64,000 nucleotides of DNA. It comes from Pseudoclavibacter terrae (GTDB taxonomy: Bacteria > Actinomycetota > Actinomycetes > Actinomycetales > Microbacteriaceae). The DNA lies in assembly GCF_008831075.1 (NCBI RefSeq), contig NZ_WBJX01000001.1, positions 62,001 through 126,000 on the forward strand, in the 5' to 3' direction. Of this stretch, positions 9,291 to 16,990 are shown piece after piece. The translations under genes and the position numbers were made by a program. The notes under the pieces are model-generated. The model did not search any database and was not told where the DNA came from. It saw nothing but the letters and a program-made list of their open reading frames with translations. The stretch's first letter is position 1; each line of letters starts with the position of its first letter.

Positions 9291-10337
9291 TCAGTCGGAA
9301 GACGTGACCGACTTCAGGAAGTCGATGGTCGACGCGAGCGCGTTCTGCGCATCCGTCCCCTCGAGCTTGAACTGGTACTCGTGCTGCAGCGCCGGCTCGT
9401 GATCCTCCGGGTAGAAGACCGTCGTGACCGGCACGCCGAGGCCCTGCAGCTTCTCGGCGAACGGCTGCGACTGGTTCGCGGTCAGCGGGTCATCGTTGCC
9501 GCCCGAGATCCACGTCTGCGGGAAGTCGGCGGTCACCGAGTCGAGGGTCGACATCTCCTGCCCGGCGGGAGTGTCCGACCAGTCCTTGTCGCCCTGGTAG
9601 GCCCACAGCGCGATCCGGAAGCCGTAGCCGCCGAGGCCGGGCGCGTTCGGGATGCCGCTCACGTCGTAGATGCCGCAGTTCAGCACCATCCCGGCGAGCT
9701 GGTCTTGGGCGAGCGCTGGCGTGATGCCGACGAGCTCCGCGTATGCGGGGTTGGTGGACATCGTCGCGAGCTGGCTCGCGAGCTGCGCGCCCGCGGAATC
9801 GCCGGCGAGGATGATGCGGTTCGGGTCGATGTTGTACTCCGCGGCGTGTTCCGTGAGGTGCGCGAGGGCATCGTTGAGCTGCGTGAGCGCCGTCGGGTAC
9901 GTCGCCTCCGGCGCCACGGTGTAGTTGACAGCGACCGTCGTGAAGCCCTCCGCGGCGAGGATCTGCACGTAGGGGTCGACGTTCTGCTTGCCACCCGAGA
10001 TCCACGCGCCCCCGTGAATCCACACCACGGTCGGCAGCGGCTCCGTCGTGCCCGCAGGCGAGTAGAGGTCGAAGGTCGTGTCCGAACCGCCATCGCCGTA
10101 CGGCACGTCGAGCTGCGACTGCAGGCTGTCAGCGGTTGGCGCGAAGGCCTCCATCTCGGTCACGGTGCGCTTCGCGTCCAGCTCGAACAGCGCACGGATC
10201 ACCATGGCGGCCGGCCAGGGCGTCGACACCCAGATGATCGCGCCGACGAGACCGGCCGACAGCACGCCGAGGGGCACCGTCCTGCTCTTGCGGCGGTACC
10301 AGGGCTTCTTCGGCGTGACACTGCGGGGGATGCTCAC
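9291..10337 (-). CDS. Membrane-anchored alpha/beta hydrolase (HSL/carboxylesterase-like)
   Basis: 348-aa predicted esterase. Basic N-terminus (KKPWYRRKSR) then one hydrophobic segment around residues 20-40 suggests an anchored or exported enzyme. The oxyanion-hole motif WIHGGAW is near residue 107, the nucleophile elbow GDSAG near residue 178, an acid in GGNDDPLT and the final histidine in EDHEP, giving a complete Ser-Asp-His triad. Start is GTG 10337 because homology and the basic signal begin there. Monocistronic; the divergent membrane gene lies 170 bp away across an AT-rich palindrome. Substrate unknown. Confidence 0.85.
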   Translation of the reverse strand: MSIPRSVTPKKPWYRRKSRTVPLGVLSAGLVGAIIWVSTPWPAAMVIRALFELDAKRTVTEMEAFAPTADSLQSQLDVPYGDGGSDTTFDLYSPAGTTEPLPTVVWIHGGAWISGGKQNVDPYVQILAAEGFTTVAVNYTVAPEATYPTALTQLNDALAHLTEHAAEYNIDPNRIILAGDSAGAQLASQLATMSTNPAYAELVGITPALAQDQLAGMVLNCGIYDVSGIPNAPGLGGYGFRIALWAYQGDKDWSDTPAGQEMSTLDSVTADFPQTWISGGNDDPLTANQSQPFAEKLQGLGVPVTTVFYPEDHEPALQHEYQFKLEGTDAQNALASTIDFLKSVTSSD

Positions 10338-10403
10338 GCGGCCATTCTTCCAGTACGCGTTCCATGCAGACGCACACCGCCGTGTTGTCCGCGAGCCTGG
10401 GAA

Positions 10404-10417
10404 TGCAATATGTTGCA
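10404..10417. promoter_or_regulatory. AT-rich 14-bp palindrome, candidate operator
   Basis: TGCAATATGTTGCA has perfect 5-bp arms (TGCAA/TTGCA) around TATG. It lies between the divergent esterase and membrane-protein genes and stands out in GC-rich sequence. The regulator is not known. Confidence 0.4.
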
Positions 10418-10507
10418 GATCACCCCCCTCCCCGATGCACTGACGCCGCGCCGACCGCCCAGATCGGTGGCGTTCCGGCGAGCATCCCGACGCCGAACGG
10501 CCCAGAC

Positions 10508-11050
10508 ATGTACGCCCTCCTCGTGATCCTCCAGACGGTGGTGCTCCCGTTGCTCTTCGGGGGTGTGCACCTGGGCGTCGCGGGCGGCAACCCCGCGCTC
10601 GTCTTCGGGATCTGGTTCGCGTTCTGGGGTGTCGGGTCGCGTCTCATCGTCGCGGGCATCAGCCAGCTCACGAACCCGCTCCGCACCACGCAGACCATCC
10701 TCGGGGCCGCAGGCGAGGAACACGACGAGCCCGAGGAGCACGCGGTCGGGGCGGGCCCGCAGACGCTCACCGAGACCGGCCCTGCGACCGGCACTGCGAC
10801 CGCGCAGGTCGTGCAGGAGCTCGGGCTCGCGAACCTCAGCCTGGGCGCCGTCGCGCTGGTCTCCTCACTGGTCCCCGGCTGGGGACTCATCGGCGCGCTG
10901 CCCGGCGCGATCTACCTGGGCCTCGCGGGCATCAGGCACCTCGCGAAGCGCGACAAGAGCAGCAACGAGCTCGTCGCGACCTGGACCGACCTGCTGGTCT
11001 TCGTGATCGTCGTGGGTGGCGTCGTCGCGGCCGCCCTCCGCGGCTGGTGA
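10508..11050 (+). CDS. Small multi-spanning membrane protein
   Basis: I do not recognise this 180-aa protein. It has about four hydrophobic segments: residues 2-20 (YALLVILQTVVLPLLFGGV), 25-45, 115-145 and a C-terminal helix ending FVIVVGGVVAAALRGW. A polar loop rich in Glu, Thr and Gly lies in the middle. ATG 10508 is preferred because it opens directly onto the first membrane helix; an upstream ATG would add 48 residues without homology features. There is no strong ribosome binding site. Unlinked to the following acyltransferase (54-bp gap). Confidence 0.65.
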   Translation: MYALLVILQTVVLPLLFGGVHLGVAGGNPALVFGIWFAFWGVGSRLIVAGISQLTNPLRTTQTILGAAGEEHDEPEEHAVGAGPQTLTETGPATGTATAQVVQELGLANLSLGAVALVSSLVPGWGLIGALPGAIYLGLAGIRHLAKRDKSSNELVATWTDLLVFVIVVGGVVAAALRGW

Positions 11051-11104
11051 GCGACCCGCTTCCCGGCTCGTCGCATCGCGCGCTGCGATAGCGTCGAGCA
11101 CACC

Positions 11105-11875
11105 ATGATGCTTCGCCTGGCTCGCGCGCTGCTCGTGCGCAGCGCCGTGCGCGACGTGCGGACGGGGCTCCTGTCGATCGCCGTCACCGGCCAGCCGCCA
11201 GGAGGCGGAGCGGTGCTCGCCGCCAACCACGGCTCGTGGTGGGACGCCTATCTCATCGGGCTCTACGCCAGGAACACCGGGTTCGACGTGGCCGTCATGA
11301 TGGGCGATGAGCAGCTGCGCCGCTTCCCGTTCCTGCGGCTCGTCGGGGCAGTGCCCCCACGGGCGGTTCGCACGCTCGCCGACCGTGCACGCTCCGGCGA
11401 CTGGGCCCTGATCTTCCCGGAAGGCGAGCTGCGGGCGGGCCGCGGGCTCGCGTCGCTGCATCCGGGAGCCGAGTGGGTCGCGAGGCGCGCCGAGGTTCCG
11501 CTTGTCCCCGTCGCCATCCGGGTCGTCATGCGCGGGGCGGCCAAGCCCGAGGCGTTCATCCGCTTCGGCGCTCCCGTGCGCCCCGAGCAGCTCGCAGTCG
11601 CGCTCGGGTCGATGCTGGAGGAGCTCGACAGAGCCCTCGACGCCGCCGACCCCGCACGACCCCTGCCGGGGTACCGCATCGTGTTCGACGCGCAGCGATT
11701 CCGTCGCGACAGAGTCGGCTTCGCCGGGCGGATGCTCGCGTTCCTGACCAGGCCGGAGGGCTTCCGAGCGAGACCGGCGGGCCTGGGGATGAAGCCCCGG
11801 AGCGGCGGGGCTCGACGGGGTCGACGGGGTCGACGGGGTCGCCGGGCGTATCCGGGCGAGCGGGGCGGCCAGTGA
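11105..11875 (+). CDS. 1-acyl-sn-glycerol-3-phosphate acyltransferase (PlsC family)
   Basis: 256-aa member of the PlsC acyltransferase family, which moves acyl groups onto lysophosphatidate or a related acceptor at the membrane face. It has the catalytic NHGSWWD (HX4D) near residue 40, the FPEGELRAG motif near residue 99 and PLVPVAIR further on. The C-terminal 30 residues are Gly/Arg-rich low-complexity sequence from repeated TCGACGGGG units. It overlaps the glycosyltransferase start by 4 bp (GTGA), so both probably act in one pathway, such as glycolipid or carotenoid-glycoside acylation (inference). A TAGCGT hexamer lies 10 bp upstream of the ATG. Confidence 0.85.
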   Translation: MMLRLARALLVRSAVRDVRTGLLSIAVTGQPPGGGAVLAANHGSWWDAYLIGLYARNTGFDVAVMMGDEQLRRFPFLRLVGAVPPRAVRTLADRARSGDWALIFPEGELRAGRGLASLHPGAEWVARRAEVPLVPVAIRVVMRGAAKPEAFIRFGAPVRPEQLAVALGSMLEELDRALDAADPARPLPGYRIVFDAQRFRRDRVGFAGRMLAFLTRPEGFRARPAGLGMKPRSGGARRGRRGRRGRRAYPGERGGQ

Positions 11876-13317
11876 ACCGGTCGCGCCTGAGCAGTGCCGT
11901 CGCGGGAATCTCGGCCGCGTACCTCGGCGCGCGGGCTGTCGTGCTGCTCGCGAACGCGCTGACGCAGCCGAGCCTGCGGGCGGCGGCCGGGACGGCAACC
12001 GACCGTGCCCGTGCCCGTGCCCGTGCCAGTGCTGGGGCCGGGCGTGGATCGTCGGTCTCGCCTGCTTCGGCTGAGCGCTCGGGCCGTGCATCCACTCCGC
12101 GGGTCCTGCTGCTGATTCCCGCCCGCGACGAGGAATCGACGCTACGGGAGACGCTGCCCGGATTCCTGGGTCAGGGAGCCGACGAGGTGGTGGTGCTCGA
12201 CGACGACTCGGCCGACGCGACCCGTGCGGTCGCCGAGGCCGCTGGGGCCCGCGTGCTTCGGGGTACGCCGCGTCCGGAGGGGTGGACGGGCAAGAACTGG
12301 GCGTGCGCGCAGCTCGCCGCCGCCGCTGGACACCCCGAGTCCGCCGATCGGTGTCCAACATCAGTGCACATCGAGCCCTTCCCGGCGCTTTCGGCCCAGA
12401 ATCGGGCAGAAGTGCACTCAAGTTGGTCAGGCTCGCGCGAGCCCCACCCGACGCCAGGAGCGCCAGAGACGCCAGGAGCGCCAGAGACGCCAGAAGTGCC
12501 AGAGTCGCCAGAGACGCCCGCGCTCGCAGAGCCGTCCGGGATCGCCGAACCGCCCGAGTCGCCGAGCCCCGACGATGTGCTCGTCTTCACGGACGCCGAT
12601 GTGCGCTGGAATCCCGGTGCGTTGGATGCGCTGCTGGCGACACTGCGCGCGACCCGAGCTGACCTCCTCACGGTCTTCCCGCGCCAGGAGACGCGGACCC
12701 TCGGCGAGCGACTCATCACGCCCTTGAATGACGCGGTCGTGCTCGGCTCGGTGCCCGTGGCCCTGCACGGGCGCCGTGCGCCGGTCGTTGCGAACGGCCA
12801 GGTCATGGCGTTCACTCGCGCCGCCTACGCCCGCATCGGTGGGCACGCGGCGGTGAGCGGTGAGCTCGTCGAGGACATGCGCCTCGCCGAACGGATGCGC
12901 GCCGCTGGCGGCCGAGTTGTGACGGCCCGGGGTGGGAGCGCGATCGGGGTGCGCATGTACGACGGGTACCGGAGCTCGGTGCGTGGTTTCGCGAAGTCGC
13001 TCCTCGGCCTCCATCACGGGTCGCGGGCCCTGATGTTGGCGACGAGCCTCCTGACGGTCTGCGTCTACACGCTGCCGTGGCTGCTGCGGGTCTGGCCCGG
13101 CGCGGGGGAGTCCAGCACGACCGGGCGCATCCTGCGGCTCGTGCGGATCGTGGGCCTGCTCGATCGCACGGTTTCGAACCTCATCGTGGGACGGCGACGC
13201 CCTCTGGACCTGGCCGAGGGGCTGCTCGGCCCGCTCAGCCCGCTGCTGGTGCTGCCCGTATACGCGTTGGCGGGGCGCCGCCGCGTCGCGTGGAAGGGCC
13301 GCGCCTACGAGGCGTGA
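11872..13317 (+). CDS. Glycosyltransferase family 2 with inserted repeat element
   Basis: 481-aa inverting glycosyltransferase of family GT2, membrane associated. The nucleotide-sugar domain starts at LLLIPARDEESTLRE, with VLDDDSAD and the metal-binding DXD in VFTDADVRWN; GELVEDMRLAERM and hydrophobic C-terminal segments (ALMLATSLLTVCVYTLPWL) follow. Between VLDDDS and DXD lies an abnormal insertion of about 80 residues, made of the peptide encoded by a 79-bp palindromic element (12352-12430) and a Pro/Glu-rich PETPGAPETP repeat. It starts at GTG 11872, overlapping plsC, since the frame further upstream is antisense or out of phase. RARARARAS near residue 45 is encoded by a hexanucleotide repeat. 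Confidence 0.85.
   Translation: MNRSRLSSAVAGISAAYLGARAVVLLANALTQPSLRAAAGTATDRARARARASAGAGRGSSVSPASAERSGRASTPRVLLLIPARDEESTLRETLPGFLGQGADEVVVLDDDSADATRAVAEAAGARVLRGTPRPEGWTGKNWACAQLAAAAGHPESADRCPTSVHIEPFPALSAQNRAEVHSSWSGSREPHPTPGAPETPGAPETPEVPESPETPALAEPSGIAEPPESPSPDDVLVFTDADVRWNPGALDALLATLRATRADLLTVFPRQETRTLGERLITPLNDAVVLGSVPVALHGRRAPVVANGQVMAFTRAAYARIGGHAAVSGELVEDMRLAERMRAAGGRVVTARGGSAIGVRMYDGYRSSVRGFAKSLLGLHHGSRALMLATSLLTVCVYTLPWLLRVWPGAGESSTTGRILRLVRIVGLLDRTVSNLIVGRRRPLDLAEGLLGPLSPLLVLPVYALAGRRRVAWKGRAYEA
12352..12430 (+). repeat. 79-bp palindromic element, copy 1 (inside glycosyltransferase gene)
   Basis: Ends are imperfect inverted repeats: TGTCCAACATCAGTGC at the left and GTGCACTCAAGTTGGTCAG at the right. 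The reverse complement of copy 2 (43936-44014) has the same length, the same ends and a similar core (GCGCTTTCGGCC here, GCGTTTCGGCC there). Both copies lie in the coding orientation of their host genes and leave the frame open. Confidence 0.85.
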
Positions 13318-13329
13318 CCCATCTGCCGC

Positions 13330-13360
13330 GTCTACGAGCAGTAGAAGACGTGCGTAGACT
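13330..13360 (+). promoter_or_regulatory. Operator-promoter of the copper/heme cluster
   Basis: TCTACGAGCAGTAGA (13331-13345) is a perfect 5-bp-arm palindrome, and GTCTACG (13330-13336) also pairs with CGTAGAC (13353-13359). The second arm overlaps TAGACT (13355-13360), a -10 element exactly six bases before the GTG start, implying a leaderless transcript. The layout suits a repressor such as a CopY/BlaI-type protein (inference). Confidence 0.55.
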
Positions 13361-13366
13361 TCTGGG

Positions 13367-14188
13367 GTGACCTCCGCCGGCCTGCTGACCCCCGCCGTGG
13401 GGGAAGTGGACCCGCTCGACCTCGACCTCGACCTCGACCTCGACCTCGACCTCGACAGGGACCCCGGCCTCGCAGCGCCGGTCGATGCGCGGCCTCGAGA
13501 CGCCGCGCGGGTGCGCCGCGTTCGGCTCGCGTTCGTCGCGGCTTCGGTCTCCACCTTCATCGCGTTGGCCTCGCACGTCTTCGCCGGCGGCGGCATGCCC
13601 GGCCCGCTCGGTGTCGCTCTGCCGTTTGCGCTGGCCGTGCTCGCCTGCCTGCTGCTGGCGCGCATCCGCACCGACTCGCTCCGCCTCGCGCTCTCAGTCG
13701 GCGCGAGCCAGTTCCTCTTCCACACGCTGTTCGTGCTCGGCACGCCGCCAGCTGCCGGCGGTTCGGCCAGCGCTGCGGATGCGCACGTCGGGCACGCCGG
13801 CCACGGCCAGCTCGCCGCCTCGTCGGCGATGGCGGACTTCGCGGCGGGCGCTGGCGTCGGCTCCTCGACCTCCGCGCCGCACCTGGGACATGACGGCCCG
13901 CTCATGTGGGCGATGCACGCGTTCGCCGCGGTGCTCACGGCGCTTGCCCTGTACTTCGGGGAGGCCCTCCTCGCGAGCGTGAGCCGCGCCGCCGTCGAGC
14001 TGCTGCGGCCGCTCGTTCGCAGCATCTCCCTGTTCCTCGTTCGCGCTGTGCGCCCCGCCGCGGTGACCGATTCGGCGCCGCTCGACTTGCCCTGGGTGCC
14101 CGCGCTGCCGGTGCGCGCTGAGCGCACCCTGCGGCGCCGAGGCCCGCCCGCGGTCGCGATGCTCCCAGCATTCGCGACCTCGAACTAG
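13367..14188 (+). CDS. Histidine-rich multi-spanning membrane protein of copper cluster
   Basis: 273-aa membrane protein not assigned to a named family. N-terminal (Leu-Asp)7 run, then about five hydrophobic segments (e.g. LAFVAASVSTFIALA, GVALPFALAVLACLLLA, MWAMHAFAAVLTALAL). A loop with HVGHAGHGQ and HLGHDGP could bind metal. GTG 13367 is the likely start because a -10 element places transcription start on it. The context, upstream of CopC and a PCu(A)C chaperone, suggests copper handling (inference). The (CTCGAC)7 microsatellite in codons 17-30 is an obvious slippage site. Confidence 0.65.
   Translation: MTSAGLLTPAVGEVDPLDLDLDLDLDLDLDRDPGLAAPVDARPRDAARVRRVRLAFVAASVSTFIALASHVFAGGGMPGPLGVALPFALAVLACLLLARIRTDSLRLALSVGASQFLFHTLFVLGTPPAAGGSASAADAHVGHAGHGQLAASSAMADFAAGAGVGSSTSAPHLGHDGPLMWAMHAFAAVLTALALYFGEALLASVSRAAVELLRPLVRSISLFLVRAVRPAAVTDSAPLDLPWVPALPVRAERTLRRRGPPAVAMLPAFATSN
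13415..13456 (+). repeat. (CTCGAC)7 hexanucleotide microsatellite in coding sequence
   Basis: Seven perfect copies encode an Asp-Leu alternation near the N-terminus of the membrane protein. Length changes would keep the frame. Confidence 0.9.
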
Positions 14189-14204
14189 CGCCGCAGCTCT
14201 CTTC

Positions 14205-14222
14205 TCAGCTTCCCTGCTGAGC
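14205..14222 (+). terminator. Short hairpin between membrane protein and copC
   Basis: CTCAGC-TTCCCT-GCTGAG forms a 6-bp stem shortly after the stop codon at 14188. There is no clear T tract, so it may only attenuate or protect the message. Confidence 0.35.
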
Positions 14223-14328
14223 CGCTGTCTGGTGCCGGTCGGCGTCGATCATTCTCCGTCCGCGACGCTCGCGCGCCTTCCGCGCGCCGTCTTCGTGCGC
14301 GGGCGGACAGACCCGAGGAACACTCGAG

Positions 14329-15082
14329 ATGTCTTTCGACTCAGCACCAACATCTACAACCTCACCTCTCACGACAGCACACCCCACGCGACCCACTACA
14401 ACGTCGACCATCCGACTTCACCGCACCACGGCCCCGTGGCGCCGTCCCGGGGCCGCAGCCTCCGCAGTGATCGCACTGCTGATGGCCTGTCTCCTGGGCT
14501 TCGCGGGCGCCGCGCCCGCGCAGGCGCACGACCAGCTCATCGAGCTCGCCATCGCCGGACGCGTCGCTCGACACGTCACCGCCTGACATCACGCTCAGCT
14601 ACTCCGCGAACATCATGGAGATCGGCCCGATGATCGTGCTCCAGGACGCCGCGGGCCGCGACTGGGCGACCGGCGAGCCCGTCATCGACGGGACGACGGT
14701 CACGAGCACCATCGACGATGCCCTGCCCGACGGCGCGTACACCGTCAACTGGCGGGTCGTCTCCTCGGATGGGCACCCGATCACGGGCACGATCCAGTTC
14801 ACGGTCGGCGACCCGACGGACGCGGATGCGTCCGCGGAGCCGGCATCCTCGGACCCGGCCGCCACCGTGGAGGCACCCTCCGCGTCCGGGTCGCCCTCGG
14901 GGGCGACGACCCAGCCGACGGCCGAGATCACCTCCCAAGACGCGTTCGACGTGCCGCGGATGCTGCTCATCGGCGGGCTCGGCGCGATCGTCGCGCTCGG
15001 CGTCGCCTGGCTGATCGTCCGGGCACGCAAGGGCGGTCGGCCGCAGCCCGAATCGGCTGAGGCCGATACCGATGCGCGCTGA
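14329..15082 (+). pseudogene. copC: CopC-domain copper resistance protein, frameshifted
   Basis: A CopC/YcnJ-type copper-binding exported protein split over two frames. Frame 1 starts at ATG 14329 and encodes a long N-terminus, a signal peptide (SAVIALLMACLLGFAGAAPAQA) and the mature start HDQLIE, whose first His is a copper ligand. After the GAG codon at 14542-14544 homology moves to frame 2: SPSPDASLDTSPPDITLSYSANIMEIG, then SSDGHPITG (copper-site Asp/His). An Ala/Ser/Pro stalk and a C-terminal membrane helix (MLLIGGLGAIVALGVAWLIV) end at 15082. Frame 1 stops at 14586. The change is a net +1 base (two lost or one gained). It could be a real mutation, a sequencing error or recoding. Confidence 0.8.
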
Positions 15083-15131
15083 CACCGCCGCCACTCCTCC
15101 TCTCTTCTCTCTCCGCAAAGGAACCACGCTC

Positions 15132-15725
15132 ATGACCCGCACCACCACGACCCTCCATCGGCCCCTCGCGGCTGCAGCCTTCCTCGCCGCTGCGGCGCTC
15201 GCCCTCACCGGATGCGCGGCCGCGAGCTCGACGGCCACCCCCGACGCCGCCTCGGCGGGGCTCGCCGCCGACTCCGTCACCGTCGAGAACGCCTGGGTCA
15301 AGGCCGCCGACTCCGGCATGTCCGCGGCGTTCGGCGAGATCGAGAACACGGGTGCGGGGGACGTGACGATCGTGTCGGTCGCGAGCCCAGCATCCACTGC
15401 CCTGGAGCTGCACGAGACCGTCGAGAACGAGACGGGCGAGATGACGATGCGTGAGAAGGGCGGCGGGTTCACGATCGCCCCCGGTGAGACGCTGACGCTC
15501 GAACCAGGGGACAACCACATCATGCTCATGGACCTGCCCGAGCCCGTTGTCGCGGGGGACGAGCTGAGCTTCACGCTCACGTTCTCGGACGAGTCGACGC
15601 TCGACTTCACGGCTCCGGCGAAGGACTACGCCGGCGCCAACGAGAACTACGAAGACGGCGACATGGAGATGGACCACTCCGAGATGGACCACTCCGAGCA
15701 CGGCGACGACGCGGACAACAGCTAG
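15132..15725 (+). CDS. PCu(A)C-type periplasmic copper chaperone lipoprotein
   Basis: 197-aa lipoprotein; lipobox ALTGC near residue 26. The copper-binding pattern H-x-n-M-x-n-H-x-M is present: LELHETVENETGEMTMREK followed by DNHIMLM. The C-tail MEMDHSEMDHSEH is Met/His-rich and encoded by a 15-bp duplication, adding potential copper ligands. The family delivers Cu(I) to cytochrome oxidase CuA/CuB sites outside the membrane. ATG 15132 follows AAAGGAA by nine bases; an upstream in-frame ATG at 15072 would put 20 residues before the signal peptide. Its TAG overlaps the next GTG by one base. Confidence 0.9.
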   Translation: MTRTTTTLHRPLAAAAFLAAAALALTGCAAASSTATPDAASAGLAADSVTVENAWVKAADSGMSAAFGEIENTGAGDVTIVSVASPASTALELHETVENETGEMTMREKGGGFTIAPGETLTLEPGDNHIMLMDLPEPVVAGDELSFTLTFSDESTLDFTAPAKDYAGANENYEDGDMEMDHSEMDHSEHGDDADNS

Positions 15726-16990
15726 TGCCCGGCGACCAGAGCCCTGGTCGCCCCCGCCCGACTCGGCGACAGCTCCTCTTCGGGGGTGCTGTCGCCGGGT
15801 TCGGCGCGGCCGCGGCCGTCGGCGCCGACCAGGCGATCCGCCTGGCGGGACGCCCGGGGCCAGCGGGAGCGGCGGATGCGGCTGCCGACGCGAGCCCGGC
15901 CGGTGACGGTGAGCTGACCGGTTCAGGCGTCGTCCCGTTCTACGGGCCGCACCAGGCGGGCATCGCGACGCTGCCGCAGGCGCACGCGACGCTCGTCGCC
16001 CTCGATCTGCGCGACGGCATCAACCGCGACGGACTGCGGCGACTCATGCAGCTCCTGACCGACGACGCGGCGCGCCTCACCCGCGGTGAGCCGGCGCTGG
16101 CCGACTCAGAACCCGAACTCGCGCACGTTCCGGCCAGCCTGACGGTGACGTTCGCGTTCGGTCCCGAGTTCGTGCGGCGTGCATCCACCGCTGCAGTGCA
16201 GGCGCCCGCGTGGCTGCGCCCATTGCCGGCGTTCGGCATCGACCGGCTGGAGGCGGCGTGGAGCGACGGCGACCTGCTGCTGCAGGTCGCGGCCGACGAC
16301 CCGTTCACGGTCGCCCACGCGGTGCGGATGCTGCTGAAGGACACGCGCAGCTTCGCGACGGTGCGGTGGACGCAGCCCGGGTTCCGGCGTGCGCGCGGAT
16401 CGGAGGCCCCGGGCACCACGATGCGGAACCTGTTCGGGCAGGTCGACGGCACCGTCAACCCGGCGCCTCCGACGCTCGACTTCGAGCAGCTCGTGTGGAT
16501 TCGCGAGGGCGCGTTCGCCGGCGGGACGGGCATGGTCGTGCGGCGCATCCGCATGGACCTCGACAAGTGGGACAGGCTCGACCGCAGCGGACGCGAGCAG
16601 TCGGTTGGCCGCACCCTCGCGAACGGTGCCCCGCTGACCGGCGCCGAGGAGCGCGACGAGCCCGACTTCGCGGCCAAGAACGCGGCCGGGTTTCCCGTCA
16701 TCGCGGAGTTCTCGCACCTGCGGCGGGCGCGCTCGGAGAACACGTCGGAGCGGTTCTTCCGCCGCGCCTACAACTACGATGACGCGCCGAGCAGGGAGCA
16801 GATCTCGAACTCGGGGCTGCTCTTCATCGCCTTCCAGGCGGACGTGGACGCGCAGTTCGTGCCCATCCAGCAGCGCCTCGACGAGCTCGACCTGCTCAAC
16901 GAGTGGACGACCCCGATCGGGTCTGCGGTGTTCGTCGTGCCGCCCGGATGCGCGGAAGGCGGTTACGTCGGCGAGGGGATCCTCGGATGA
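15725..16990 (+). CDS. Tat-exported DyP-type peroxidase (EfeB-like)
   Basis: 421-aa dye-decolourising peroxidase with a twin-arginine signal (TRRQLLFGGAVAGFGAAAAV), exported folded with heme. The family motif GxxDG reads FGQVDGTVN near residue 238, the proximal heme histidine is in FSHLRRAR near residue 330, and the end matches EfeB (GLLFIAFQADVDAQFVPIQ; NEWTTPIGSAVFVVPPG). EfeB works with the EfeUO iron system, but no EfeU/EfeO is present, so here it probably serves the copper/heme cluster. Starts at GTG 15725, sharing one base with the chaperone's stop; overlaps the PepSY gene by 4 bp. Confidence 0.9.
   Translation: MPGDQSPGRPRPTRRQLLFGGAVAGFGAAAAVGADQAIRLAGRPGPAGAADAAADASPAGDGELTGSGVVPFYGPHQAGIATLPQAHATLVALDLRDGINRDGLRRLMQLLTDDAARLTRGEPALADSEPELAHVPASLTVTFAFGPEFVRRASTAAVQAPAWLRPLPAFGIDRLEAAWSDGDLLLQVAADDPFTVAHAVRMLLKDTRSFATVRWTQPGFRRARGSEAPGTTMRNLFGQVDGTVNPAPPTLDFEQLVWIREGAFAGGTGMVVRRIRMDLDKWDRLDRSGREQSVGRTLANGAPLTGAEERDEPDFAAKNAAGFPVIAEFSHLRRARSENTSERFFRRAYNYDDAPSREQISNSGLLFIAFQADVDAQFVPIQQRLDELDLLNEWTTPIGSAVFVVPPGCAEGGYVGEGILG

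Noticed and set aside
12352-12430. Intein or intron in the glycosyltransferase
   Set aside because: Far too short and without splice motifs; it reads straight through.
15725-16990. Complete EfeUOB iron-uptake operon
   Set aside because: Only the EfeB-like peroxidase is present; neighbours are copper-type genes.
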